31,527 bases of DNA. Origin: DAOVFN01 sp964607835. GTDB taxonomy: Archaea; Aenigmatarchaeota; Aenigmatarchaeia; QMZP01. The stretch is taken from the NCBI GenBank assembly GCA_964607835.1, contig CAZSLL010000014.1:1-31527 (forward strand), in the 5' to 3' direction. The notes beneath the pieces were generated by a model. The model saw nothing but the letters and a program-made list of their open reading frames with translations, did no database searches and had not been told where the DNA came from. Of this stretch, positions 1 through 8,044 are shown in pieces. The position numbers and the translations under genes were made by a program. The stretch's first letter is position 1; every line of letters starts with the position of its first letter.

Positions 1-297
1 CCCGTTTGAGAAATCCCATGACCCTGAAGTTGCATTGGTGTCCTCTATAAGTTCTGCCTCAGCGGGTATGGTTATATTCACCGAGGTTATGTTTTCGGTT
101 GAGTCGTTGTTTGTTATGTTAAACTCTATTTCAATGCCAGAGTCTGTCGCCTCCTTAAGCGAGGGGTTGAGATCCTGAGAAGCATCCCCGGCAAGCACGC
201 TCCCCCACATCAGGGAAACGGCTAACAGAATGGATATGAGGAACGCCAGCCTTACCCTTCCGCCCGTGCCGTTCTTTGCCATGAATATCATGCTCAT
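1..297 (-). CDS. secreted or surface protein, N-terminal part (C-terminus outside window)
   Basis: The reading frame is open from its start to the window edge, so only about the first 99 residues are visible. A short charged N-terminus (GGRVR) is followed by a hydrophobic stretch ending in LAGDA, which reads as a signal peptide. The mature part is rich in N-glycosylation sequons (NIT several times, NDS, NAT) and in beta-type sequence resembling an archaeal surface or CARDB/DUF11-like repeat protein. A TATA-like TTTAAATAAA lies about 35 nt upstream. Two ATG codons at 297 and 291 are both possible starts; I use the first. The family is not identified. It would be a natural AglB substrate. Confidence 0.65.
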   Translation of the reverse strand, partial: MSMIFMAKNGTGGRVRLAFLISILLAVSLMWGSVLAGDASQDLNPSLKEATDSGIEIEFNITNNDSTENITSVNITIPAEAELIEDTNATSGSWDFSNG

Positions 298-369
298 TGA
301 GCTCTGTTAATTATATTGCAGAGGGATTTATTTAAACTTGAACCCAAGAGGACGGGGGCCATTTCCCTT

Positions 370-798
370 TCAGGCCTTCTTGTAGGCAGCGAGGAACACC
401 AGGGCTATCATGGCCAGGACGCCCCACTGGGCAAACTCAAAGCCCGAGAACGAGCCCAGCACAGGGTTGTCGCTGGCGAAGAAAAGAAGGACCAGGGCTG
501 CGATTATGATTATGAGCACGTAGTCAGGGCTGCCCCCGCCGCTTCCGCCCTTTCCCCTCAGGAAGGACAGAACGAAGCCTATGAAAAAGACCACCGCAAA
601 GGCTATGACCCCGTAGGGCAGAATCTGGTTTATGAAGCCAACTGTCATTGGGTTGGACATGGCCACCAGCCCCAGCATGAGGGCGATGAGAAGGTTGGCC
701 TTCTTGTTCTTGATGACTGCCGAGGCCTCGAGCCCGCCATAGGCCACGGCGAATATGAAGAAGAACGGTACCAGTATGTCCAGGAGCGCCATGTCCAT
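370..798 (-). CDS. small multi-pass membrane protein of unknown function
   Basis: 142 residues with about four predicted membrane helices: near residues 5-25, 35-52, 60-82 and 92-110, plus a last hydrophobic stretch near the C-terminus. A Gly/Ser-rich linker (GKGGSGGGS) lies near residue 85 between the third and fourth helices. I do not recognise a family. TATA-like sequences (TATAAAGG near 830 and TTATAAAAGG near 860) precede it and there is no clear Shine-Dalgarno sequence, so translation may be nearly leaderless. It is divergent from the HEXXH protein at 943. The membrane protein at 1884 likewise combines membrane helices with a Gly-rich linker, so the three may act together, but that is inference. 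Confidence 0.6.
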   Translation of the reverse strand: MDMALLDILVPFFFIFAVAYGGLEASAVIKNKKANLLIALMLGLVAMSNPMTVGFINQILPYGVIAFAVVFFIGFVLSFLRGKGGSGGGSPDYVLIIIIAALVLLFFASDNPVLGSFSGFEFAQWGVLAMIALVFLAAYKKA

Positions 799-890
799 AT
801 TTGGCAGGCAGGGTTAAAAAGCCTCCCCTTTATACGGGGTTAAATACCTCCTTTTATAAGGGAAAAACAGCACACAGGAAGGAACAGATA

Positions 891-900
891 CCTTTAAATA
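891..900 (+). promoter_or_regulatory. TATA box of the HEXXH gene
   Basis: CCTTTAAATA lies about 43 nt before the ATG at 943. Transcription would begin near 925, leaving a short leader that contains the GGTGAT ribosome-binding site at about 930-936. Confidence 0.55.
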
Positions 901-942
901 CCCTATTGTGTTACTATAATTAAGTGACATAGTGGTGATTAT

Positions 943-1854
943 ATGGCAAAGCTCTCAAGGGGATTCGATGAGGGAAACATGGCAAGGGACCTGTTCGCTG
1001 ACAGCCCTGCTGCTGACGACTACAGGGAGATGGCAAAGGATTATCTCAGGCTGGTCTCTGGCAGGAAAGACACTAAGGTGGTCCCCAGGAAGCCGGATGA
1101 TTCAGGGCTCACCAAGTACGATGGAAGCCTTTTCGGTGACAGGGTTCTCGGGAACATGAACTACATGAGCCACGTCTACGGAATCCTGAAAGACTGGTCA
1201 GACAAGCCCTACAGGACAGCTGACCTGCTCTCGAAGTACGGGTCAGAGAAGCTTCCTGACGGCAGGTACTCCAGGAAGGAGGGCGAGGTGACACCAAAGG
1301 AGAGGGTAGGAGAAGCAGAAATCATAATAGACGAAATGACAGAGAAGAATGAGGACCATGCATTCTATGTCTGGATGCACGAGAAGGTGCATGACATGTT
1401 CCCTGGCCTGAATAGCGAGAAGAAGGTGGACGAGACCGCCAGGGACATCCTCAAGTACCTCTCGGTAATGGCTCCTGAAGAGGACGTAAGGGAGCTGGCA
1501 TACAGGGGCTACATGGAGGCCAGGGCGGCGCTCATGAATGATTACCAGGCGAATGACATAGAGACTGAGCTGGACTTCGGCTATCCCGCAAGGTTCAAGG
1601 AAGGAGCGGCGGGAGACAGGGCATCCCTTGCGATTGAAGTGGCAGGGGACGTTGGCGAGAAGGCCGAGCAGCTCGGGGCATGGGGATTCACCAACAGCAT
1701 AAGAGCCCTCTTCAGGAACTACGCGGGTATAGAGGTGAAGCCTCCCACAGGGCTCTCAAAGTACCTGGCGGGCAAGGCACAGGAACTCCGCCAGATATCC
1801 AGGGCAGAGGAAGCAGAGAGGAAGAAGGCCCAGGAAGCAGGGGCTTCCAAGTAA
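943..1854 (+). CDS. predicted soluble protein with an HEXXH metalloprotease-like motif
   Basis: 303 residues, highly charged, with no signal peptide or membrane segment. The middle carries His146-Glu147-Lys-Val-His150, followed 14 residues later by Glu164 in a DET motif. This is the HEXXH-plus-downstream-Glu arrangement of gluzincin zinc peptidases. The motif sits on a hydrophobic approach (AFYVWM) as expected for an active-site helix. The C-terminal 40 residues are Ala/Glu/Lys-rich and probably helical. The start is supported by GTGGTGAT just upstream of the ATG and by the TATA box CTTTAAATA at 892-900. Flanking genes encode small membrane proteins. No named family is recognised, and the motif could be fortuitous. 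Confidence 0.65.
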   Translation: MAKLSRGFDEGNMARDLFADSPAADDYREMAKDYLRLVSGRKDTKVVPRKPDDSGLTKYDGSLFGDRVLGNMNYMSHVYGILKDWSDKPYRTADLLSKYGSEKLPDGRYSRKEGEVTPKERVGEAEIIIDEMTEKNEDHAFYVWMHEKVHDMFPGLNSEKKVDETARDILKYLSVMAPEEDVRELAYRGYMEARAALMNDYQANDIETELDFGYPARFKEGAAGDRASLAIEVAGDVGEKAEQLGAWGFTNSIRALFRNYAGIEVKPPTGLSKYLAGKAQELRQISRAEEAERKKAQEAGASK

Positions 1855-1883
1855 TTTAAGCGTTCCACAACAAATAGTATCAT

Positions 1884-2594
1884 ATGGCTGAGCCCCTTGA
1901 TTCTCTCATAGACCTGCTGTGCAGGTCAGGCACCTCCTCAGACTGCCAGAGGTTCGTGAGCGGGTTTCAGGACCCGGCGAGCCAGCTGGTGTTCTTCATA
2001 TTCTTTCCCCTGGTTTTCCTGGTCATATTCTGCTGGATACTCGGCCAGGGGGTGTCCCAGGGAAACGCCAAGTTCGCCCTGCTGGTGGGGGTTGCGGTTT
2101 TCCTGTTTATAGTGTTCCAGGGCTGGTACCACATCTTCCTTAACGTGAGCAGGTTCTGGTTCATAGCAGTCATAGTGCTGGGAGGCTTCTACGTGGTCAT
2201 GAACAGGATGGGCCCTGCCTCAGGCGGCGGGGGAACGAAAACCAAGACAAGCGCAGGCGTGACTTCAGGCATAAGGGGATTCGCCTCCAAGAAGCTCAAG
2301 AGCGCCATAAAGGGAGACGAGGATGACCTCAGGAAGGAGATAAGGGACGCATTCAACTCACTGGAGGGATTCTACAACGAAGTAAAGAATAACCCCAAAG
2401 GAAGCGAGGCCAGGGGCAATGCAGCCACCAACTTCATAAGCGCACAGAACAGGTTGAGGAAACTGATTACCAGCTACGGCAAATACGGCGAAATAGAGAT
2501 AGGCGGTGTCAGGAAGAACATAACCGGCCAGCAGAAGAAGTACTGGGACGAGTACACCAAATGGAGCGAGAGATTCAGGGATATCGAAAAGTGA
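1884..2594 (+). CDS. membrane protein with three N-terminal helices and a charged cytoplasmic tail
   Basis: 236 residues. Three hydrophobic helices lie near residues 34-54, 62-81 and 89-106, followed by a Gly/Ser/Thr linker (ASGGGGTKTKTS) and about 120 charged, mostly helical residues. The N-terminal 30 residues contain two Cys and may be extracellular. It starts 29 nt after the HEXXH gene, with an AATTTAAGC TATA-like sequence in the gap, so it may have its own promoter or be co-transcribed. The family is unknown. The combination of membrane helices and Gly-rich linker recalls the protein encoded at 370-798. It converges on aglB with only 8 nt between the genes. Confidence 0.6.
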   Translation: MAEPLDSLIDLLCRSGTSSDCQRFVSGFQDPASQLVFFIFFPLVFLVIFCWILGQGVSQGNAKFALLVGVAVFLFIVFQGWYHIFLNVSRFWFIAVIVLGGFYVVMNRMGPASGGGGTKTKTSAGVTSGIRGFASKKLKSAIKGDEDDLRKEIRDAFNSLEGFYNEVKNNPKGSEARGNAATNFISAQNRLRKLITSYGKYGEIEIGGVRKNITGQQKKYWDEYTKWSERFRDIEK

Positions 2595-2602
2595 TTTTTT
2601 GC

Positions 2603-4981
2603 TTAGCCGCCGGTTTCCAGGTCTATGGTTGGAATCTCCTCCATGGAGTCCCAGGCATCGTAATCGATTTTGTATATCTTGACCATACGGTTGTCGAACA
2701 CCTTCTCAACCGGCAGGCCCACCCCTCCCATGAACATGAGGTTTGTGAATATGCTGTTCTCGGCCTCAGGGGGTATGTAGTAGAGTCCCAGGTCTGATAT
2801 CGCCACGCATCCCGGTATGGACGGATCCTCGTTGCCTGCCCTGGTGATGCCTGAGACCGTGCAAACATCATTTATGTAGCTCTTCTGCATGTACTGGCCG
2901 TTCTGGCTCACAAGGAACATTGGCGTTCCCTTGAGGATTCCCTGGCTGTCCAGTGGCATCCATATCTCGTACTGGCCGTTCCTGAATATGTACACGCTTT
3001 CGTTGCCGTTGGGCTCGACCCCCTGCTGACTGAACTGGAGCATGCCCACCACCTGGTCGCCGTTGGAGGCAATCTTTGATATGGCGCCGTACTTGCCGGG
3101 AAGGGTGTAGTCCATGAGTATGTAGTCCATGTCACGCTCATTGAACCACTGTCTGTAGCTGTCCCAGTTGTCTGTGTCATCCACGTACCAGTCAGCTATC
3201 TCGTGGTCTGTCCTCTGGTAGATTCCTCCGGTGTGGCCCCCGTCAGCTATTGACGGCCTCTCGCCCCTGCTCTGGAACCAGTACCCGAAGTCCCACCAGG
3301 ACAGTATGGAGGCGTCCTCTGCTGTATTGTTCTGCATGAAAGCAAATGCCTCGTACCAGGGCTGGTTGGGGGCCATGACCTCGTTGCCGTTCTCGTCAAT
3401 GGTTATGCAGGGCTGGACATCAAAGGGGTCTTCGCTGTTGTACCTGGGGAAGCATACCGATGGCCCCAGGTTGAGGGAGTATGCAAAGGCACTGGCCATG
3501 TTCACAGAGAGCATGAGAAAGACAACAAGCCCCACTACTATATATGAGAGCTTCATGTCAAGGCCCGCTGCCTTCAGCCTTGCGATTTTCCTGTCAAGGA
3601 GCTTTGTCTCCCTGAGCCTCCCCACCAGCCAGGCGGCGAAAATGCCCGCGGAAAGCGCGGCGGGCGGACCGAGCAGGAAAACCAGCCTCACATAATAGAA
3701 CACGCCTGCTATGGAGGTGAACATCCAGAGCACGGGAATCAGGTAGAGCCACTCCCTTGTCCTGAAGAACCTGTATATCATGACCCCTGCGCCAAGGAAC
3801 ATGAGGAGGTAAATGGATGTCAGGGGAGCGAAGCTGGCGAGCTCGGGGGAAACAGCCCTTGCGAAGCTGGCCCCTGTTACCGAGGCTATGTTGTCCCAGT
3901 TGCCGGGAGCATTCTCAGCCACTGTCGTGCCGATGACGCTCTTGCTGAAGGTGAGCAGGCCTGTTACCTGGCGCATGTTGCCTGCCAGGCTGTCGCTGAA
4001 CATTGCCCCCACCAGGGTTCCCGAGAACATGAGAACCAGGAGCGCGGGCACAACATAGGGAAGATATTCCTTTTTCACGAGGCTGAACCTCTCTGCACCG
4101 TACCTGACAGCAAGCACCCCGAACATGACAGTGGAGCCCAGTATGGCAACGTTGCTCAGCGGTATGTGCCTGGCAAAGAGCTGCTGCACCAGGGAGCCGA
4201 AGACCAGGACAGGCAAGTAGGCCTTTATCATGCTGAGGCTCATGTACTTGTTCAGGGTCTCCATAAGGCCGCCGAAGCCCTCGAAGAGGTAGTCAAGTAT
4301 GGCCACGATGAAGTTGGCCAGGAATATGAGGGCCAGGAAACCGGCGAAGAGCATGTATATGTACTGCACCCCGCCCCAGGCCAGGCTGGTCGCAGCCAGG
4401 GAGAGCCCTGCTATGGAGCCGCTTATCCACGAGCTCCGCTTGAAGGCCCTCACGAAGAAGTACACTGAAGTGATTATGAACACGCCCGCTATGGGCTCCT
4501 TCTCGAAGAACCCAGCAGAGGTTCTGGTTATGAATGCAGGCACTGTGGACAGGAAGAACGCCGAGAACATTCCGGCCATACGGCTGCCCGTGATTTCCTT
4601 GCCCAGGAAGTACATGGGTATTATGGCCAGCGCACCAAGCAGGGCCGGCCACATGATGGCGAAGTGCAGGTAGTGCATGTTCACCCCCAGGCTGGTTATG
4701 AGCGTGAAGACCAGAGCCGGAAGATATATAGGAAGCAGGTAGTGGAAGTTCACGGTGTCCACCCCTGTCGGGTGGTACCTCATGAGGTCCACGTCAAGCC
4801 TCCAGTCATTGTTCATGGCATCGAGGCCCATCCTGTAGAAGAAGAACGGGTCAAGGGCCTGTATCTCGCTGTACCTTGCCGGGAACGACCTCAGCCAAAG
4901 GGCTGAGGAGAATATTGCTATAATCAGTATTATGGGAAGCAGCTTTTTGAGCAGTTCCCTGGGTTCGAGCTTCTGTTTCAT
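2603..4981 (-). CDS. aglB: oligosaccharyltransferase AglB (STT3 family)
   Basis: 792 residues, the usual length for archaeal AglB. It transfers lipid-linked glycan to Asn in N-X-S/T sequons on the outer face of the membrane. About 12-13 membrane helices fill the first ~480 residues, followed by a soluble C-terminal domain with the family signature WWDFG (Trp562-Gly566). Other landmarks are the first external loop with an acidic residue before the FFFYR segment, the KEP segment in the second loop, and the TVAE sequence (Glu356) matching the TIXE motif of external loop 5. The start is an ATG preceded by GGTG and by a TATA box (CTTTAAAAAC near 5015). Sequon-rich secreted proteins at both ends of the window are likely substrates. 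Confidence 0.93.
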   Translation of the reverse strand: MKQKLEPRELLKKLLPIILIIAIFSSALWLRSFPARYSEIQALDPFFFYRMGLDAMNNDWRLDVDLMRYHPTGVDTVNFHYLLPIYLPALVFTLITSLGVNMHYLHFAIMWPALLGALAIIPMYFLGKEITGSRMAGMFSAFFLSTVPAFITRTSAGFFEKEPIAGVFIITSVYFFVRAFKRSSWISGSIAGLSLAATSLAWGGVQYIYMLFAGFLALIFLANFIVAILDYLFEGFGGLMETLNKYMSLSMIKAYLPVLVFGSLVQQLFARHIPLSNVAILGSTVMFGVLAVRYGAERFSLVKKEYLPYVVPALLVLMFSGTLVGAMFSDSLAGNMRQVTGLLTFSKSVIGTTVAENAPGNWDNIASVTGASFARAVSPELASFAPLTSIYLLMFLGAGVMIYRFFRTREWLYLIPVLWMFTSIAGVFYYVRLVFLLGPPAALSAGIFAAWLVGRLRETKLLDRKIARLKAAGLDMKLSYIVVGLVVFLMLSVNMASAFAYSLNLGPSVCFPRYNSEDPFDVQPCITIDENGNEVMAPNQPWYEAFAFMQNNTAEDASILSWWDFGYWFQSRGERPSIADGGHTGGIYQRTDHEIADWYVDDTDNWDSYRQWFNERDMDYILMDYTLPGKYGAISKIASNGDQVVGMLQFSQQGVEPNGNESVYIFRNGQYEIWMPLDSQGILKGTPMFLVSQNGQYMQKSYINDVCTVSGITRAGNEDPSIPGCVAISDLGLYYIPPEAENSIFTNLMFMGGVGLPVEKVFDNRMVKIYKIDYDAWDSMEEIPTIDLETGG

Positions 4982-5020
4982 AGAGCACCGTTGTTACTGT
5001 TAGGTAAACAGTTTTTAAAG

Positions 5021-5290
5021 CTATCTCTTCATGGCCCTCTTGAAGGCGAGAGAGAATTCCCTGGCGTCGTCAGCCACCTTCTGGGCAGAGTCCATGAGGG
5101 TCTTGGCTGGGTTCTTTGACCTCACGATAATCTCAGGCTGGGATATATACGGGTGCTGGATTATGTAGGATGCCTGCTTTGCCCCCTCCTTCCATGCGTT
5201 CTCTCTCATGAGATTGAGCACGGTGTGGGTCTCTCCCCTCACCTCGACCCTTAGCTTGTCCTTGCCCCTTTCTGTTACATTAAGTTCCAT
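5021..5290 (-). CDS. rpoL: DNA-directed RNA polymerase subunit L
   Basis: 89 residues, equivalent to eukaryotic Rpb11/AC19. It heterodimerises with subunit D to seed RNA polymerase assembly. The family core is visible: an N-terminal beta strand (MELNVTERG), the HTVLNLMRENAW segment that matches the conserved HTLLNLLRE helix, and the SYIIQHPYISQPEIIVR strand pair, ending in a long helix. A longer frame exists upstream, but the start at 5290 fits the family length, is preceded by GTGAT, and lies about 30 nt from a strong TATA box (TTTATATATT) at 5321-5330. That promoter is inside the 3' end of the phosphomannomutase gene. Confidence 0.93.
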   Translation of the reverse strand: MELNVTERGKDKLRVEVRGETHTVLNLMRENAWKEGAKQASYIIQHPYISQPEIIVRSKNPAKTLMDSAQKVADDAREFSLAFKRAMKR

Positions 5291-5313
5291 AAAATCACGT
5301 GAATACAATTGAA

Positions 5314-6675
5314 TCATTGGTTTATATATTTTTCCAGTATCGAGGAGAACTCTGACAACAGGCTCTCCAGGTCCTTCCGGGTATCTGCCTCTGCGGTGAG
5401 CCTTATCATGGGCTGGGTGTTGGAGGGCCTTATGAGCACCCATCCCCTGTCCAGGTCCACCCTCACCCCGTCCAGGGTGCTGGTCCTGTCATGGAGCCTC
5501 GTGAGCTCCTGCTTAACCCCGTCCATGACCGTGAACTTCCTGGAGTCAGGCACGTCGAAATTGACCCTCCTGAAGGGCAGGACAGGAACCTCCTTAGCAA
5601 TTTGTGACAGGGGCTCGCCTGACCTGCTCAGCAGACACGCGAAATAGTATGATATGGCAAGGGAGTCATCAAAAGGGAATATGGATGGGACAGAGTAGTG
5701 GCCTGATGGCTCGAGGCCGAAGCAGGCCCTTTTATCGTGGGCCCCCTTCATGAGGTGGTTGTGCCCCACCTTCACCCTGTGGACCTGCCTGCCGAAGCTC
5801 TGGGCGAGATTGTCTATGGTCCTGGTGGTCTCCACGTTGGCCACCACAGGGCCGTCCTGCTTTTTCAGCAGCTCCTTCAGCATTATGTAGGCCACCTGCT
5901 CAGGGGAGAGGCGTGTGCCCTTCTCGTCAAGCACAACCATCCTGTCCCCGTCGCCGTCGTAGGCTATGCCCAGACCGCATCCCTTCATGGCTCCCCTGAG
6001 ACCATCCAGGCCGTCTTCGACCGGGTCAGGCGAGCGGGAGGGAAAACCCCCGTCAACCTCGTCAGCCACAGCAGTGACAGTGAAACCTGCCCTCTCGAAC
6101 AGCTCCCTGGCTATCCCGGAGGCAGCGCCGTTGCCAGGGTCAAGGCACACCCCGGTCCCGGACTGGGGCCTAATCTTTGAGTGCAGGTGGGAGATGTAGG
6201 CCCTCTTTGCAGCATCCGGCCCCTGCTCATCTATGCTTCCCTGGCCCGCCAATGGTGAGCTGGCCGAGAGGTATCCCTGCTTCACCTTTTCAAGGTCCTC
6301 CTCCATGAAGCCTATGCCTGATGCAGAGAAGAACTTGGCCCCGTTCCATTCCCCTGAGAGGTGGGACGCCGTGATGTAGGCGAAGGTCATACCGTTCCTC
6401 CAGGCGTGATACATGCCCGCTCCCAGGGGCAGGACGCCAAGGAAAGCGGCATTCTTTCCCGTGGCTGCAAGGCCTTTCATGAAGGCCCTGGCCAGGGCGT
6501 CGCCTGAGGAGCGGCCGTCCCGGGCCACAACCGCGGTCTCTCCCTCAACCAAAGGAGCGAAGGCCCTGCCTATTCCCTCCATGGTTTTCTCGTCTATGGT
6601 CCTTCCGTAGACTCCCCTTATGTCATATGCCCTGAATATGGAGGTGTCCTGATTTTCCGTATGCATGAAAATCAT
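5314..6675 (-). CDS. phosphomannomutase / phosphoglucomutase (alpha-D-phosphohexomutase family)
   Basis: 453 residues, full length for the family. It interconverts hexose 1- and 6-phosphates and supplies sugar nucleotides for glycans. Four domains are recognisable by their loops. The phosphoserine loop is TASHLSGEWNG (Ser104; the usual Asn-Pro after the His is Leu-Ser here). The metal loop is DGDGDR (Asp240, Asp242, Asp244). The sugar-binding loop is GLEPSGH. The phosphate-binding loop is RPSNTQP near the C-terminus, where RPSGTEP is typical. Its ATG overlaps the stop of HMG-CoA reductase in an ATGA, indicating translational coupling. Substrate preference between mannose and glucose cannot be read from the sequence. 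The nearby aglB fits a role in protein glycosylation. Confidence 0.9.
   Translation of the reverse strand: MIFMHTENQDTSIFRAYDIRGVYGRTIDEKTMEGIGRAFAPLVEGETAVVARDGRSSGDALARAFMKGLAATGKNAAFLGVLPLGAGMYHAWRNGMTFAYITASHLSGEWNGAKFFSASGIGFMEEDLEKVKQGYLSASSPLAGQGSIDEQGPDAAKRAYISHLHSKIRPQSGTGVCLDPGNGAASGIARELFERAGFTVTAVADEVDGGFPSRSPDPVEDGLDGLRGAMKGCGLGIAYDGDGDRMVVLDEKGTRLSPEQVAYIMLKELLKKQDGPVVANVETTRTIDNLAQSFGRQVHRVKVGHNHLMKGAHDKRACFGLEPSGHYSVPSIFPFDDSLAISYYFACLLSRSGEPLSQIAKEVPVLPFRRVNFDVPDSRKFTVMDGVKQELTRLHDRTSTLDGVRVDLDRGWVLIRPSNTQPMIRLTAEADTRKDLESLLSEFSSILEKYINQ
5321..5330 (-). promoter_or_regulatory. TATA box of rpoL
   Basis: On the minus strand this reads AATATATAAA, centred about 35 nt upstream of the rpoL ATG. 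It overlaps the last codons of the upstream phosphomannomutase gene, so rpoL is probably transcribed separately. Confidence 0.6.
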
Positions 6676-7940
6676 TCCTTTCCGGAGAGCTCCCTGAGTA
6701 TGGACTCTGCAATGGCCACCGAAACCTCTCCCTGCTCTGACATCATTTCTGCGACCCTGTCCACTAAATCACCCTCTGCCCCCGCGTTTATGGCGATGTT
6801 CCTGGCGTGCAGCCTCATGTGGCCCTTCTGGATGCCCTCAGTGGCCAGGGCCTTCAGGGCAGCGAAATTCTGGGCAAGGCCCACAGTGGCAATCACCTGG
6901 GCCAGCTCCTGTGCCCCCTTGACCCCGAGTATCCTGAGGCCCACACCCGCGACAGGGTTGGTCCTGGTGGCACCTCCAACTGTCCCCACTGTTATGGGAA
7001 GCTCTATGGAGCCCACAAGGTTGCCCTCATGGTCCTTCTCGTAATGGGTGAGCGGGCTGTAGCCCCTCTCGAAGGCAGCGAATGAGTGGGCCCCTGCCTC
7101 CACGGCCCTGAAGTCATTGCCAGTAGCTATGGTCACCGCGTCTATGCCGTTCATTATGCCCTTGTTATGGGTGGTGCACCTGTGCTGGTCAGCGCAGGCG
7201 AAAGCGTACGCGTCAAGAATCCTGTCAATGGCCTCCTCGCCCAGGACCTCTTTCCTCCAGAGCGCTTTTGCCCGGGCCAGCCTTGCTGTGGCGAGGTTGG
7301 AGATTATCCTGAGCCTGGCCTTTCCTCCGGTGGCCTCCTCAAGAAGGGGGGTGAGCCTCTCTGCCATGGTGTTTATGGCGTTGGCTCCCATTGCGTCCCT
7401 CACATCCACCATGATGTGAACAATGACCATGCGACCGCTCTTTGACCCGACTGCCCTGGCAGCCACGTCCCTGGCGCCTCCCCCGAACCTTACAAGGGTG
7501 GAGTCCTGCTTGTTGCAGAGCTCTATTATCTCCTCTCTCCTCTCCAGGATTTTAGGGACTGCGCTGTCAGGGTCAGGCACATGCACAAGCTGTATCTGGC
7601 CTATCATGACGGGGTCGTCTGTCTGCGCGGAAAAGCCCCCTCCTGGCCTGGCGAGCTTTGCGGCGTGCGATGCGGCCGCAACCACAGAGGGCTCCTCAAT
7701 GACCATGGGTATGAGATAGTCCCTGCCGTTGACGAGGAAGTTGGTGGCCACTCCGAAGGGAAGCTCAAAGGTCCCGATGACATTCTCTGCCATCCTTCCG
7801 GCTGTATCCAGGTCCAGCCTCCCGGTGTCAGTGAGTGCCTTCATGTCCTGCTCTGTCAGCCCTGAGAAATCAGCCACCCTTTCCAGCCTCCCGGCTGGGC
7901 TCAGCTTGTGGAAACCCGATATGTCAGACCCCTTTCCCAT
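6672..7940 (-). CDS. hydroxymethylglutaryl-CoA reductase, class II type
   Basis: 422 residues from the chosen start. It reduces HMG-CoA to mevalonate for archaeal isoprenoid lipids. The sequence is very close in layout to the class II enzyme of Pseudomonas mevalonii. Features are ENVIGTFELP near residue 52, the catalytic Glu in EEPSVVAAA (Glu83), DVRDAMGAN, the catalytic Lys in THNKGIMNG, the Asp in ATGNDF, and the C-terminal His in LHARN. Class II enzymes commonly use NADH, whereas most archaeal enzymes are class I. I choose ATG 7940 rather than a frame extending to 7997, because the TATA box at 7971-7982 would lie inside the longer version. Its stop overlaps the phosphomannomutase ATG. Confidence 0.93.
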   Translation of the reverse strand: MGKGSDISGFHKLSPAGRLERVADFSGLTEQDMKALTDTGRLDLDTAGRMAENVIGTFELPFGVATNFLVNGRDYLIPMVIEEPSVVAAASHAAKLARPGGGFSAQTDDPVMIGQIQLVHVPDPDSAVPKILERREEIIELCNKQDSTLVRFGGGARDVAARAVGSKSGRMVIVHIMVDVRDAMGANAINTMAERLTPLLEEATGGKARLRIISNLATARLARAKALWRKEVLGEEAIDRILDAYAFACADQHRCTTHNKGIMNGIDAVTIATGNDFRAVEAGAHSFAAFERGYSPLTHYEKDHEGNLVGSIELPITVGTVGGATRTNPVAGVGLRILGVKGAQELAQVIATVGLAQNFAALKALATEGIQKGHMRLHARNIAINAGAEGDLVDRVAEMMSEQGEVSVAIAESILRELSGKE

Positions 7941-7969
7941 AAGACCATCGCTCTGGTATGTAGGATGAG

Positions 7970-7985
7970 GAATTATATTTAAATA
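7970..7985. promoter_or_regulatory. TATA element between HMG-CoA reductase and the CNNM-type gene
   Basis: The sequence AATTATATTTAAATAG is near-palindromic and AT-rich. It lies about 30-40 nt upstream of the HMG-CoA reductase ATG (7940, minus). It also lies about 60 nt upstream of the CNNM-type ATG at 8045 (plus), which has a weaker GATTTATTT of its own near 8013. Confidence 0.5.
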
Positions 7986-8044
7986 GCAACCCCGCAATGC
8001 ACGCCTATCGCAGATTTATTTCCTTTGGCCCAAAAATAACTGTT

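Noticed and set aside
7941..7997. Longer N-terminus for HMG-CoA reductase
   Set aside because: It would include the TATA box, and the numbering of catalytic residues matches the class II family only with the start at 7940.
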